64,000 nucleotides of DNA from Agrococcus beijingensis (GCF_030758955.1 NZ_CP132360.1:2576717-2640716); one strand, 5' to 3'. Positions 35,210 to 44,313 are shown, counted from the first letter of the stretch. Program-made: numbers and translations. Notes: generated from the letters alone by a model not told the origin.

Positions 35210-35749
35210 TCAATCGCCCTTCGAGGCCTCGGCCGCTTCTTGCTGCGGCAGTTCGTCGGGTCGTTGCTCACCGCGCGACCGGGATCGCTCGGCACGGAGC
35301 ATCTGGAGGATGCCCAGCCCCACGCCGATCCCGATGGCCACGTCGGCGAGGTTGCCGATGAAGAGGTCGCCGTAGGCGAGGAAGTCGGTGACGTGGCCAT
35401 AGCCGAAGCCGGGCGGGGCGAAGAGACGATCGATGAGGTTGCCCGCCGCTCCGCCCCAGACGAACCCGATGGCGCTCGCCCAACCGATCGACGTCGCCCG
35501 GCGCGCGGCGAAGAACAGCGCGATCGTCGCCGCGACTCCGAGCACGGTGAACACCCACGTGCTGTCGGATCCGAGAGACATGACCGCGCCGGGGTTGAAC
35601 GCGAGCTGGAGTCCCAGCAGGTCGCCGATCAACGGGATGCGCTCCTGCTCGCTCAACCCGGCGAGCGCCATGGCCTTCGTGCCCTGGTCCACGACACAGG
35701 CCGCGATGGCCACCACGCACGCGACGATGAACCCTCGACCGCACTTCAT
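35210..35749 (-). CDS. lspA: Lipoprotein signal peptidase (signal peptidase II), accessory copy
   Basis: 179 residues, four membrane helices. Family landmarks: an early Asp (CVVDQGTKAMAL), FNPGAVMSLG, GGAAGNLIDRL with the first catalytic Asp, and VTDFLAYGDLFIGNLADVAI with the second. It cleaves signal peptides ahead of the lipidated Cys. LspA homologues recur in lead/cadmium cassettes (PbrC is the classic case), and this copy sits directly upstream of cmtR-cadD on the same strand, so it is likely the cassette copy rather than the housekeeping gene. Confidence 0.92.
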   Translation of the reverse strand: MKCGRGFIVACVVAIAACVVDQGTKAMALAGLSEQERIPLIGDLLGLQLAFNPGAVMSLGSDSTWVFTVLGVAATIALFFAARRATSIGWASAIGFVWGGAAGNLIDRLFAPPGFGYGHVTDFLAYGDLFIGNLADVAIGIGVGLGILQMLRAERSRSRGEQRPDELPQQEAAEASKGD

Positions 35750-36031
35750 CGTGCACCTCGCGCACAGGAGCGGCGACCCAGCGCCGAGTTCTGCCGAGCG
35801 CCCTCGATCCATCCACCAGGGGATGAGCCAGCGCCGCGGGACTCGAGGACGGACGAAGGTCGGAGCATGGCTGGTAGTCCTCGATGATCGAAGCGGGGGT
35901 GCGAGCGCCCATGGACGCGGAGGGCGCAGAGCACGCCGACGCTCGCGAACCGGTGGGCGACTCGAGCCTATCGGCCGCCGGCTCCGTGCACGGGCATCCC
36001 GTGCAGGCGAGAACCGGACATCATCGAGTGC

Positions 36032-36053
36032 AGAGTCAGCGCATGCTGACTCT
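36032..36053 (+). promoter_or_regulatory. Second CmtR-type operator
   Basis: AGAGTCA-N8-TGACTCT, perfect 7-bp arms, sharing AGTCA-N8-TGACT with the operator at 35131-35154. The ATG of the cmtR fragment falls at the same spacer positions (5-7) as the GTG does in the other copy. Confidence 0.65.
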
Positions 36054-36087
36054 CGCGACTCGTGTCGATGTCATGAACCGTCTGGGC
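36043..36087 (+). pseudogene. N-terminal fragment of a second cmtR
   Basis: Fifteen codons read MLTLATRVDVMNRLG, against VLTITDRLDVMNRLG in the intact gene. Beyond that the frame stays open but bears no likeness to ArsR proteins. It is opposite in orientation to the intact copy. A truncated duplicate left by rearrangement. Confidence 0.65.
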
Positions 36088-36264
36088 AGCTCGGGCTTCC
36101 GCGTGACGGCGGCGCAGGCTCGTTCCAGTCGTCACGGGGGCTCGCCGTCGACGCGTCGGTGGGCCCCGGCACCTGGGCGCACCTGCTCAGGTGATCAGCG
36201 GGCGCGGGCTCGCGGCACGCAGTGGCGCGGGCGCCCGCTCGTCGATCGCGATGGCGCCGCCACG

Positions 36265-36873
36265 TCAGCCCCGCCGGCTCCAGCCGGCGAGTGCGAGCGC
36301 CTCGTCGACCGCGTCGTGCACGCCGCTGCGGTCGAGGGTGCGGAACGCGCCGCTGCCGGGCGCGCCCAGGCCGTGCCGCGACGGCCCCGCCCAGGTGACG
36401 ATGCCGTTGTGCAGGCGCCGCACCTCGAACGGCGACTCGATCACGTCGGCGTGCACGAGCATCCCGTCGCCGCCGTCGCGCAGCTCGCAGCGGTGCTGCC
36501 CGAGCGGTTCGCCCGCCCAGCGCACCTCGAGGCGCTCGCCCTCCTGGTGCACCGAGCACGGGCTGCCCTGCAGCCGCCGCGCGACCTCGCTCGCGACGTC
36601 GGCGAGCTCCCAGCGCGCGGAGGTCGCGGGCGCGGGCGCCGGGCGCTGCGCGGCGAGCGGCATGGCGCGCCGCCGTCCCTCGCGCAGCAGGCCCAGCACC
36701 GCGACGACGACGAGCGCCAGGCCGACCAGCGCCAGCGCCGGCGGCACCAGCACCACCCAGCCGGCCCCGCCCGCGCCCTCGCCGCCGAAGGCGCGCAGCA
36801 GGAAGACCGAGGTGACCGAGCCGGCGACGGCCAGCAGCAGCCCGATGGCCAGCAGCACGGCGCGGCGGATCAC
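36265..36873 (-). CDS. Hypothetical membrane protein, 202 aa
   Basis: GTG start overlapping the TGA of the TauE-like gene (GTGA). Two N-terminal membrane helices (about 4-28 and 38-62), then a soluble cytoplasmic domain with WELADVASEVARRLQG, VHQEGERLEVRWAGEPLG and a C-terminal FRTLDRSGVHDAVDEALALAG. No family recognised. Coupling to tauE suggests a partner or co-expressed accessory. Confidence 0.7.
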   Translation of the reverse strand: MIRRAVLLAIGLLLAVAGSVTSVFLLRAFGGEGAGGAGWVVLVPPALALVGLALVVVAVLGLLREGRRRAMPLAAQRPAPAPATSARWELADVASEVARRLQGSPCSVHQEGERLEVRWAGEPLGQHRCELRDGGDGMLVHADVIESPFEVRRLHNGIVTWAGPSRHGLGAPGSGAFRTLDRSGVHDAVDEALALAGWSRRG

Positions 36874-37664
36874 TCCTCGGCGCCCTTCTTCCGCGCCTCG
36901 AAGACCAGGCGCACGATCAGCGCCAGCAGGAAGGCGCCGAAGACGATGCTGGCGACCTGCGGGTCGAGCGCGACCGAGAGCGCGGCGCCCAGCGCGGTCG
37001 TGACGCAGGCCGACAGGCCGACGACGAGCGCCGAGGGGATGTCGACGTTCTTGCGCCGCAGGTTGCCGATCGTGCCCGAGATGGCGGTCGGGATCATCAT
37101 CGCGAGCGACGTGCCCTTTGCGACCAGGTCGCTCTGCCCGAACAGCAGGATCAGCATCGGCACGATCACGATGCCGCCGCCGACACCGAGGAGGCCCGAC
37201 AGCACGCCGGTGATGAAGCCGAGCACGACGAGGCCCGTGATCGTCAGCGCCGTGAGCTCGAGCGTCGCCTCGCGCGACGGGATGACGAAGAAGAGGCTGA
37301 CGGCGACGGCCGTGAGGAACACGATGAAGCCCCAGCGGATCGCCTGCACGGGCAGCCGGTGCAGCAGGTGCGCGCCCACCTGGGCGCCCACGACCGAGCC
37401 GATCACCAGGATGAGCGCGACGATCCAGTCGACGTGCTGCAGCGCGGCGTAGCTCGCGACGCCGACGAGCGCCGCCGGCACGATCGCGGCCAGCGAGGTG
37501 CCCGCGGCCAGGCGCCGCTTGAAGCCGGCGGCCAGCACCAGCAGCGGCACGATCACGATGCCGCCGCCGATGCCGAACAGCCCCGACAGGAAGCCCGCGA
37601 ACAGCCCGATCCCGATCAGCGCGAGCAGCGGGCGGCGGGGCGGGGTCTCGAGCGCGTCAGTCAC
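36870..37664 (-). CDS. TauE/SafE-family anion transporter
   Basis: 264 residues from GTG 37664. Eight helices in two repeats with signatures SGLFGIGGGIVIVPLLVL (repeat 1) and SGLLGVGGGIVIVPMLILLF (repeat 2). It is only distantly like the TauE in the sulfur operon (11110-11883) and has no sulfur genes beside it. Substrate unknown, probably an organic or sulfur anion. First gene of a pair with the 202-aa membrane protein. Confidence 0.88.
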   Translation of the reverse strand: MTDALETPPRRPLLALIGIGLFAGFLSGLFGIGGGIVIVPLLVLAAGFKRRLAAGTSLAAIVPAALVGVASYAALQHVDWIVALILVIGSVVGAQVGAHLLHRLPVQAIRWGFIVFLTAVAVSLFFVIPSREATLELTALTITGLVVLGFITGVLSGLLGVGGGIVIVPMLILLFGQSDLVAKGTSLAMMIPTAISGTIGNLRRKNVDIPSALVVGLSACVTTALGAALSVALDPQVASIVFGAFLLALIVRLVFEARKKGAEE

Positions 37665-37749
37665 CCGTCCATCCTGCCGTGACGCAGCGCATCCGCTCGC
37701 ATGACGGGCAGCGGATGCTGCCGTGCGACGAGCGGATGCGTGCGGTCGG

Positions 37750-38613
37750 TCAGGCGGCGGGCGTCGCCTCGGGCTCGGCTGCCGCCTCGACGGGCTCGAT
37801 CGGGCGGGGTCGCATCGCGTGCGCCATCCACCACCAGGTGAAGATGCCGATGACGATGGGGATGATGAGCGACGCGAGCGTGCCGAGCGCCACCCAGGGG
37901 CTCGCGAGCGCGAGCAGCTGGGCCGGGTCGGCGAAGCGCTCGAGCAGCTCGGGATCGATGTCGAGGCGCTCACCGGCGCTGAAGTCGGTGCCGTCCCAGC
38001 GATCGACGTCGAAGTCGGCGCCCGGCATGCCGAATAAGGGAAGGCCGCCGGCGAACGGCGTGAAGGTGAACGAGCCGACGCTGCCGAGCAGAGCGTTGGC
38101 GGCCACCGCGATGCCGAAGCCGGCCCAGGTGACGCCGACGGGGCGAGCGATGCCTTCGTGGCGCAGCATGCGGGTCGAGAGCCACAGGCCCAGCAGCCAG
38201 ACGGCGATGCCGAGCGGGATGCCGACGATCAGGCCGATCGCGAGCGGCGACGCCAGCCAGTCGAGCAGCTGCGGCAGCACCGTGCCGGTGGCGCTCACCG
38301 GGCCGCCGGAGACCGCGAAGCCGAGCCCGTAGACGACCGCGGCGACGATCGCGGGCAGCGCGAGCAGGACGATCGACGCCTGCGTGATGCCGAGGCCCAG
38401 CCACGCGATGCCGCCGCCGACGGCGCCGGCGCGACGGGCGCGGCCGGCCGCCTCCTTGGTGAGCCGCGGGCGCGGCGGCTTGGGCGGCTCGGGGTCGCGC
38501 AGCGGCGGCGGCCACGCGCCGCCCTGCGGCTGCGGCATGCCCTGCTGCTGCGGCAGCGGTGGGGTGTACGAGCCGGCTGCGACCGGGGTGGATGCGGGGT
38601 TGGGAACCGTCAT
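37750..38613 (-). CDS. Multi-pass membrane protein with Pro-rich N-terminus
   Basis: 287 residues. Cytosolic N-terminal 50 residues are rich in Pro and Gln (PPLPQQQGMPQPQGG), followed by about five membrane helices. An extracellular loop between helices 4 and 5 contains GADFDVDRWDGTDFSAGERL. The C-terminus is acidic and Ala/Pro-rich. The layout resembles uncharacterised actinobacterial membrane proteins; no function assigned. Confidence 0.7.
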   Translation of the reverse strand: MTVPNPASTPVAAGSYTPPLPQQQGMPQPQGGAWPPPLRDPEPPKPPRPRLTKEAAGRARRAGAVGGGIAWLGLGITQASIVLLALPAIVAAVVYGLGFAVSGGPVSATGTVLPQLLDWLASPLAIGLIVGIPLGIAVWLLGLWLSTRMLRHEGIARPVGVTWAGFGIAVAANALLGSVGSFTFTPFAGGLPLFGMPGADFDVDRWDGTDFSAGERLDIDPELLERFADPAQLLALASPWVALGTLASLIIPIVIGIFTWWWMAHAMRPRPIEPVEAAAEPEATPAA

Positions 38614-38701
38614 GCTCCGAGGCTAGGCTCGCGCTCCCCGCCGGACCACCCTGGTCGCCCGCGTTCCTCCTGGGGGATGACCCCCTGCTGCGGATGCCCG
38701 G

Positions 38702-39514
38702 TCAGCGCGACGAGACCGTGCCGAACCGCTGCGCGATCGGCACGAGCAGGGCGGGGCGCGCGGCGATCCAGGCGGCGGCGATCACCAGCAGCGATCCCGC
38801 GAACCAGGCGAAGCCGATCCAGTCGTCGGCGTCGCGCGCGGCGTACATGAGGTTGAGGTTGCGCAGCACGCCGGTCGTGAGCACGAGCAGCACGTGGGTG
38901 ACGATGAAGACGACGAAGTAGAGCATCGTCGGGAAGTGCACCGCGCGCGCCCACTCGATCGGGAAGGCGCGGTCGAGCGCCGGCCGCTTCGGCCACCAGC
39001 GGCTCATGCGCACGCCGGTGATGATCGCCAGCGGCGCCGCGATGAAGACGGTGACGAAGTAGGCGAGCTGCTGCAGGGCGTTGTAGCCGATCCAGCCGTG
39101 CTCGGTGGGCCAGTCGAGCGAGGCGTACTGCAGGCCGGCCGAGATGGCCTGCGGGAACACCTCGAGGCTAGTGGGCACGATGCGCATCCACTGGCCGGTC
39201 GCGATCAGCAGCACGACGAAGACGATGCCGTTCAGCACCCACAGCACGTCGAGGCTGGTGTGGAACCAGACGCTCAGCGAGACCTTCGCGCCGTCCTTGC
39301 TGGTCACGTAGGCGGCGGGCTTGCGCTCACGCCGCACCTGCAGCCCCGAGCGGATGATCAGCACGATCAGCAGCGAGTTCGCGAAGTGCTGCCAGCTGAG
39401 CCACGCGGGGATGCCGACGGGCGCGCCCTCGGGCATCGGGTAGGTGCCCGAGTACTGGGTCATGAACGCGGCGACGGGCTCGAGCCCGACGAACCAGCGC
39501 GCGATGCCGACCAC
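38702..39514 (-). CDS. Cytochrome b/b6-type membrane protein (DUF4405-like)
   Basis: At least 270 residues with four or more helices and candidate haem His residues in SWQHFANSLLIVL, VWFHTSLDVLWVLNG and VHFPTMLYFVVFIVTHVLLV. This matches membrane cytochrome b subunits that pass electrons between quinone and an oxidoreductase, but no partner dehydrogenase is adjacent. The GTG at 39514 is the only usual start in frame. The frame stays open upstream to about 39819 and encodes QWIAASTLVALAIVGAAT, which looks like the missing part of helix 1, so the true start may be a rare codon further up. Confidence 0.75.
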   Translation of the reverse strand: MVGIARWFVGLEPVAAFMTQYSGTYPMPEGAPVGIPAWLSWQHFANSLLIVLIIRSGLQVRRERKPAAYVTSKDGAKVSLSVWFHTSLDVLWVLNGIVFVVLLIATGQWMRIVPTSLEVFPQAISAGLQYASLDWPTEHGWIGYNALQQLAYFVTVFIAAPLAIITGVRMSRWWPKRPALDRAFPIEWARAVHFPTMLYFVVFIVTHVLLVLTTGVLRNLNLMYAARDADDWIGFAWFAGSLLVIAAAWIAARPALLVPIAQRFGTVSSR

Positions 39515-39792
39515 GATCGTGGCGGCGCCGACGATGGCGAGGGCGACGAGCGTCGACGCTGCGATCCACTGGCGGCGGGTGGTCGGGCGCAGGGTCGCGG
39601 GCGGGGCGGATGCGGTGGGCTGCGCGGCCGCGGCGGGAGTCGTCGGGCGGGTGGCCGGGGTGCGCCGCGGGGCAGCGGTCGCGGCCGGCGCGGGCGGCGG
39701 GCGGTGGCCGGAGCGCGCGAGCAGAGCGCGCGGGCGGCGCGCGCGCGGGCGGCGCGCGGCAGCAGCCCCCGCGCGTGCGCGACAATGGCCGG

Positions 39793-42700
39793 ATGCGCAT
39801 CGAGTACCCGGCCGATCTCCCGGTCAGCGCGGCGCGCGACGAGATCATGGCGGCGATCCGCGACCACCAGGTGGTGATCGTCGCGGGCGCGACCGGCTCG
39901 GGCAAGACCACCCAGCTGCCGAAGATGTGCCTCGAGCTGGGCCGCACGAGCATCGGCCACACGCAGCCAAGAAGGCTCGCAGCGCGCACCATCGCCGAGC
40001 GCCTCGCCGAGGAGCTCGACGTCGAGCTCGGCACGGCCGTCGGCTACAAGGTGCGCTTCACCGACCAGGTGAGCGCCGATACGCAGATCAAGGTGATGAC
40101 CGACGGCATCCTGCTCGCCGAGATGCACCGCGACCGCGACCTCAAGCAGTACGACACGATCATCATCGACGAGGCGCACGAGCGCAGCCTCACGATCGAC
40201 TTCCTGATCGGCTACCTGCAGCGCCTCCTCCCCCGCCGCCCCGACCTCAAGGTGATCGTCACGAGCGCGACGATCGACCCGGAGTCGTTCAGCCGCCACT
40301 TCGGCGGCGCCCCGATCATCGAGGTCTCCGGCCGCACCTTCCCGGTCGACGTGCGCTACCGCCCGCTGGTCGCCGAGGCGCAGGCGCCGTCGCAGCTGGA
40401 GGATGAGGGGGCGGATGCGTCCGCTGACGACGACGACGACACTCACGTCGATCTCGACCCGGTCGAGGGCATCGAGGCGGCACTCGCCGAGATCGCCCGC
40501 GACGACGCGGGCGACGTGCTCGTGTTCCTCCCCAGCGAGGCCGACATCCGCGACGCACAGGAGCAGTTGCAGGGCAGACTGGGCGCCACCACCGAGATCC
40601 TGCCCCTGTACGGCCGCCTGAGCGCGGCAGACCAGCACCGTGTGTTCGAGCGCTCGAACCGAGCGGGCATCCGCCGTCGTGTCGTGCTGGCCACGAACGT
40701 GGCCGAGACGAGCCTGACGGTGCCGGGCATCCGCCATGTGATCGACACGGGCACCGCCCGCATCTCGCGCTACTCGGCGCGCTCGAAGGTGCAGCGCCTG
40801 CCGATCGAGGCGATCAGCCAGGCGAGCGCCAACCAGCGGTCGGGGCGTGCGGGGCGCGTGGCGCCGGGCATCGCGATCAGGCTCTACGCCGAGGCCGACT
40901 TCGACAAGCGCCCGGCGTTCACCGACCCCGAGATCCTGCGCACGAACCTCGCGGCGGTCATCCTGCAGGCGGCGTCGCTGGGGCTCGGGCCGCTCGAGGA
41001 GTTCCCGTTCCTGCAGCCGCCCGACCCGCGCGGCATCAAGGACGGCCACGACCTGCTGCGCGAGCTGGGCGCGATCGGCACGAAGGGCCAGATCACGAAG
41101 GTCGGGCGCGAGCTGGCCCGCCTGCCCGTCGACCCGCGGTTCGGGCGGATGGCGCTGGCCGGCCGGGATGCCGACGTCGCCCACGAGCTGATCGCGATCG
41201 TCGCGGGATTGACCATCCAGGATCCTCGCGAGCGCCCGCTCGAGAAGCGCGAGGAGGCCGACCGGATGCACGCGCGCTTCGCCGACCCGACGAGCGACTT
41301 CCTGACGCTGCTGGCGCTGTGGCGGCACCTGCAGGCGCAGCAGGCGGCGATGTCGGGCAACCAGTTCCGCAAGGCGTGCAAGGCCGAGCACCTGTCGTTC
41401 CTGCGGGTGCGGGAGTGGCAGGACGTGGTGCGGCAGCTGACCAGGTCGATGGGGCTGAAGGTTCCCCGGTCGTCGAGCAGCACCGCAGGCGCGCATCGAG
41501 ACGAGAGCGGTTCTGGTCTCGATACGCGGACTTCGTCAGCTACTCGACCAGCGGGTGGAGGGGCTCGACTAGCGGGTGGAGCTGCTCGACCAGCGGGACT
41601 CGAGGGCGTCGACGCCGACGCCATCCACAAGGCGCTGCTGTCGGGCCTGCTCGGCCGCATCGGCACGCTCGACGAGACGCAGAAGCCGCAGCAGCCGAGG
41701 CCCGGCGACAAGCGGGGCGGCGGTGATCGGCGGATGCGTCAGCGGGCCGAGTACATCGGTGCCCGTGCCGCGCGGTTCCAGATCTTCCCCGGCTCGGCGC
41801 TCGCCAAGAAGCCGCCGCGCGCGGTGATGGCGGCCGAGCTGGTCGAGACGAGCCGGCTGTTCGCGCGCAACGTCGCGGCCGTCGACCTCGCCTGGGCGGA
41901 GCAGCTGGCGGGCGACCTGGCGAAGCGCCAGGTGAGCGAGCCGCACTGGGAGCGCAAGCAGGGCGCCGTGGTCGCCTACGAGAAGGTGACGCTCTTCGGC
42001 GTGACGATCGTCGAGCGGCGCCGCATCCAGTTCGCCCGCATCGATCCGGAGCATGCGCGCGAGCTGTTCATCCGCCACGCGCTCGTCGAGGGCGAGTGGG
42101 ACAGCCCCCAGGAGTTCGAGCGCAAGAACCGCGAGCTGCGGCGCGAGATCGAGCGGCTGGAGGAGCGCCAGCGGCGCCGCGACCTGCTGGTGGGCGACGA
42201 GGCGGTGTTCGACTTCTTCGACGCGCGCATCCCCGCCGACGTGCACTCGACGCGCACGTTCGAGGGCTGGTGGCGCAAGGAGCGCGAGGCCCGCCCTGAG
42301 CTGCTGACGATGACGAAGCAGGACTTGACGGGCGAGGAGCCGCTCGTCGACCACGAGCAGTTCCCGACCAAGTGGCAGCAGGGCGAGCAGCGGCTGCGCC
42401 TCAGCTACCGCTTCGAGCCGGGCGCCGCCGACGACGGCCTCACCGTGCACGTGCCGCTCGCGGTGCTGCCGCGCCTGAGCCCCGCGGGCTTCGACTGGCT
42501 GGTGCCGGGCATGCGCGAGGAGCTGCTGACGGCGATGATCAAGAGCCTGCCGAAGCACATCCGCAAGCACGTGGTGCCGGCGGCCGACTGGGCGCGCGGG
42601 ATGCTGACCGAGCTCCCCGCCGCCCCGGCGTCGACGGCGGGCGATCAGCCGCGCTCGCTCGCCGAGGTGCTGGCCGCGCGCATCAGCCGCACCGCCTACG

Positions 42701-43821
42701 TGCAGGCGGAGGCGACCGATGTCGACTGGGGACGCATCCCCGAGCACCTCAAGCCCACCTTCGCGGTGGAGGACGCCCGCGGACGCCGCCTCGGTCAGGG
42801 CAAGGAGCTCGAGGCGCTGCAGCGGCGCTTCGGGCAGCAGGCGACGGCGCAGGTGGCGAAGGTCGCCGTGAAGGTGACGAGCGATCTCGAGCGCGACGAG
42901 GTGGCCGGCTTCGACACCGACCTGCCCGAGCACATCGACGTGCGGCAGGGCGGCAACACGGTGCGCGCCTACCCCGGCTATGCGCTGACGCGCCAAGGAG
43001 GGGCCGGCAAGGGCGGCGCGGGCAAGCAGACGGTCGGCATCCGGCTGGCGTCGACCCGCGAGGCGCAGCAGCGCGACCAGCGCGCGGCGGTGCGGCAGCT
43101 GCTGCTGCGGCAGGTGCCGAGCCCGGCGCCCTACGTGCAGGCCAACCTGACCGGCGCCGAGAAGCTGGCGCTGGGCGCGAGCCCCTACCCGTCGACCGAC
43201 CGGCTCTTCGACGACCTGATGCTGGCGATCATCGACGCCGAGCTGGGCGCGCGGCCGCCGGCGTCGCCCGCCGAGTTCGAGGCGCTGCGCTCGCGCGTGG
43301 CCGACGGGCTCGTCGACCGCATGTTCGCGCTCGCCAGCCAGGTGGCGCGCATCCTCACCTCTGCTCGGCTGGCCGACCGGGCCATCCGCGACGGCGCGAG
43401 CCTCGCCCACATGGCGGCGCTCGCCGACGCCCGCGCGCACCTCGACCAGCTCGTCTTCGACGGCTTCGTCAGCCGCACGGGGCTTGCGCGCCTCGGCCGC
43501 CTCGAGGTCTACGTGCGCGCGATCGAGCACCGCGTCAAGCGCCTGCCCGAGGCCGCCAACCGCGACCGCATCTGGATGACCGAGGTCGAGCAAGCCACAG
43601 CCCTCTATCTCGAGGCGGGCGGCACGCTGCCGCTGGCGCGCGAGGTGGCGGATGCTGTCCCGGGCCCGGGTGCGTCGGCACCGGAGGGCGCGGCGAAGGC
43701 TGAGCGGCTGGTCACCGCCCGCTGGCTGCTGGAGGAGCTGCGCGTCAGCCTCTTCGCGCAGCAGCTGGGCACCTCGGGGCCGGTGTCGCTGCAGCGGATC
43801 CGCAAGGCGCTGTCGGCGTAG
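39793..43821 (+). CDS. hrpA: ATP-dependent DEAH-box RNA helicase HrpA
   Basis: 1342 residues from ATG 39793. Motif I GATGSGKTT (about 33-41), motif II DEAH (126-129), motif III SATI, and motif VI region QRSGRAGRVAPG. The helicase-associated region follows, then the large DUF3418 domain typical of HrpA (LSYRFEPGAADDGLTVHVPL). HrpA releases collided or stalled ribosomes in bacteria. Residues about 570-605 hold a low-complexity insertion (LDTRTSSATRPAGGGARLAG) written by a REP-like element and a 21-bp repeat. Divergent from the cytochrome b gene. Confidence 0.95.
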   Translation: MRIEYPADLPVSAARDEIMAAIRDHQVVIVAGATGSGKTTQLPKMCLELGRTSIGHTQPRRLAARTIAERLAEELDVELGTAVGYKVRFTDQVSADTQIKVMTDGILLAEMHRDRDLKQYDTIIIDEAHERSLTIDFLIGYLQRLLPRRPDLKVIVTSATIDPESFSRHFGGAPIIEVSGRTFPVDVRYRPLVAEAQAPSQLEDEGADASADDDDDTHVDLDPVEGIEAALAEIARDDAGDVLVFLPSEADIRDAQEQLQGRLGATTEILPLYGRLSAADQHRVFERSNRAGIRRRVVLATNVAETSLTVPGIRHVIDTGTARISRYSARSKVQRLPIEAISQASANQRSGRAGRVAPGIAIRLYAEADFDKRPAFTDPEILRTNLAAVILQAASLGLGPLEEFPFLQPPDPRGIKDGHDLLRELGAIGTKGQITKVGRELARLPVDPRFGRMALAGRDADVAHELIAIVAGLTIQDPRERPLEKREEADRMHARFADPTSDFLTLLALWRHLQAQQAAMSGNQFRKACKAEHLSFLRVREWQDVVRQLTRSMGLKVPRSSSSTAGAHRDESGSGLDTRTSSATRPAGGGARLAGGAARPAGLEGVDADAIHKALLSGLLGRIGTLDETQKPQQPRPGDKRGGGDRRMRQRAEYIGARAARFQIFPGSALAKKPPRAVMAAELVETSRLFARNVAAVDLAWAEQLAGDLAKRQVSEPHWERKQGAVVAYEKVTLFGVTIVERRRIQFARIDPEHARELFIRHALVEGEWDSPQEFERKNRELRREIERLEERQRRRDLLVGDEAVFDFFDARIPADVHSTRTFEGWWRKEREARPELLTMTKQDLTGEEPLVDHEQFPTKWQQGEQRLRLSYRFEPGAADDGLTVHVPLAVLPRLSPAGFDWLVPGMREELLTAMIKSLPKHIRKHVVPAADWARGMLTELPAAPASTAGDQPRSLAEVLAARISRTAYVQAEATDVDWGRIPEHLKPTFAVEDARGRRLGQGKELEALQRRFGQQATAQVAKVAVKVTSDLERDEVAGFDTDLPEHIDVRQGGNTVRAYPGYALTRQGGAGKGGAGKQTVGIRLASTREAQQRDQRAAVRQLLLRQVPSPAPYVQANLTGAEKLALGASPYPSTDRLFDDLMLAIIDAELGARPPASPAEFEALRSRVADGLVDRMFALASQVARILTSARLADRAIRDGASLAHMAALADARAHLDQLVFDGFVSRTGLARLGRLEVYVRAIEHRVKRLPEAANRDRIWMTEVEQATALYLEAGGTLPLAREVADAVPGPGASAPEGAAKAERLVTARWLLEELRVSLFAQQLGTSGPVSLQRIRKALSA
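41515..41549 (-). repeat. REP-like element inside hrpA
   Basis: Reverse-oriented copy of the element at 54926-54966. The outer blocks GGTCTCGATACGCGG and CAGCTACTCGACC are identical; the central hairpin is shorter here (ACTTCGT). It keeps the hrpA reading frame. Confidence 0.8.
41543..41605 (+). repeat. Three 21-bp tandem units inside hrpA
   Basis: Units 41543-41563, 41564-41584 and 41585-41605, each beginning CTCGACC or CTCGACT followed by AGCGGG. They derive from the end of the REP-like element and encode a 7-residue repeat (ARPAGGG, ARLAGGA, ARPAGLE). Confidence 0.8.
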
Positions 43822-43845
43822 GCGGCGGCCCGGCCGCCCGGGCCG

Positions 43846-44313
43846 CGGCCCTCCCCACCGGCAGATTCAGGCCGCAGCGGGGCTCCGACTGGATAGTCCC
43901 AGCGAGTGCCCTCACCGCCCGAGATCCTCCGGGCCACTGCCACCCACCGGCCGCCTCGGCCGCGGCCCTTCGCACCGGCAGATTCCGCCGCCAGCGCGGA
44001 TCCGACGGGATAGTCCCAGCGGATGCCCTCACCGCCCGAGATCCTCCGGGCCACTGCCACCCACCGGCCGCCTCGGCCGCGGCCCTTCGCACCGGCAGAT
44101 TCCGCCGCCAGCGCGGATCCGACGGGATAGTCCCAGCGGATGCCCTCACCGCCCGAGATCCTCCGGGCCACTGCCACCCACCGGCCGCCTCGGCCGCGGC
44201 CCTTCGCACCGGCAGATTCCGCCGCCAGCGCGGATCCGACGGGATAGTCCCAGCGGATGCCCTCACCGCCCGAGATCCTCCGGGCCACTGCCACCCACCG
44301 GCCGCCGCGGCCG
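43846..44313. repeat. 117-bp tandem repeat array, four units
   Basis: The landmark GAGATCCTCCGGGCCACTGC occurs at 43921, 44038, 44155 and 44272, exactly 117 bp apart. Units 2 to 4 are nearly identical; unit 1, next to hrpA, has diverged. As 117 is divisible by three, several frames stay open through it (39-residue repeats), but none has a start with a ribosome site. Fills the hrpA to 44349 gap. Confidence 0.9.

Larger units (their letters stand above)
35750..36264. other. Gene-poor stretch beside the metal cassette
   Basis: About 515 bases without an intact gene. Holds the leader of lspA, the second CmtR-type operator (36032-36053) and the N-terminal fragment of a second cmtR (36043-36087). 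The remainder shows nothing recognisable; probably degraded insertion scar. Confidence 0.5.

Noticed and set aside
43846..44313. CRISPR array
   Set aside because: Units are contiguous 117-bp tandems without short repeats separated by unique spacers, and no cas genes are present.
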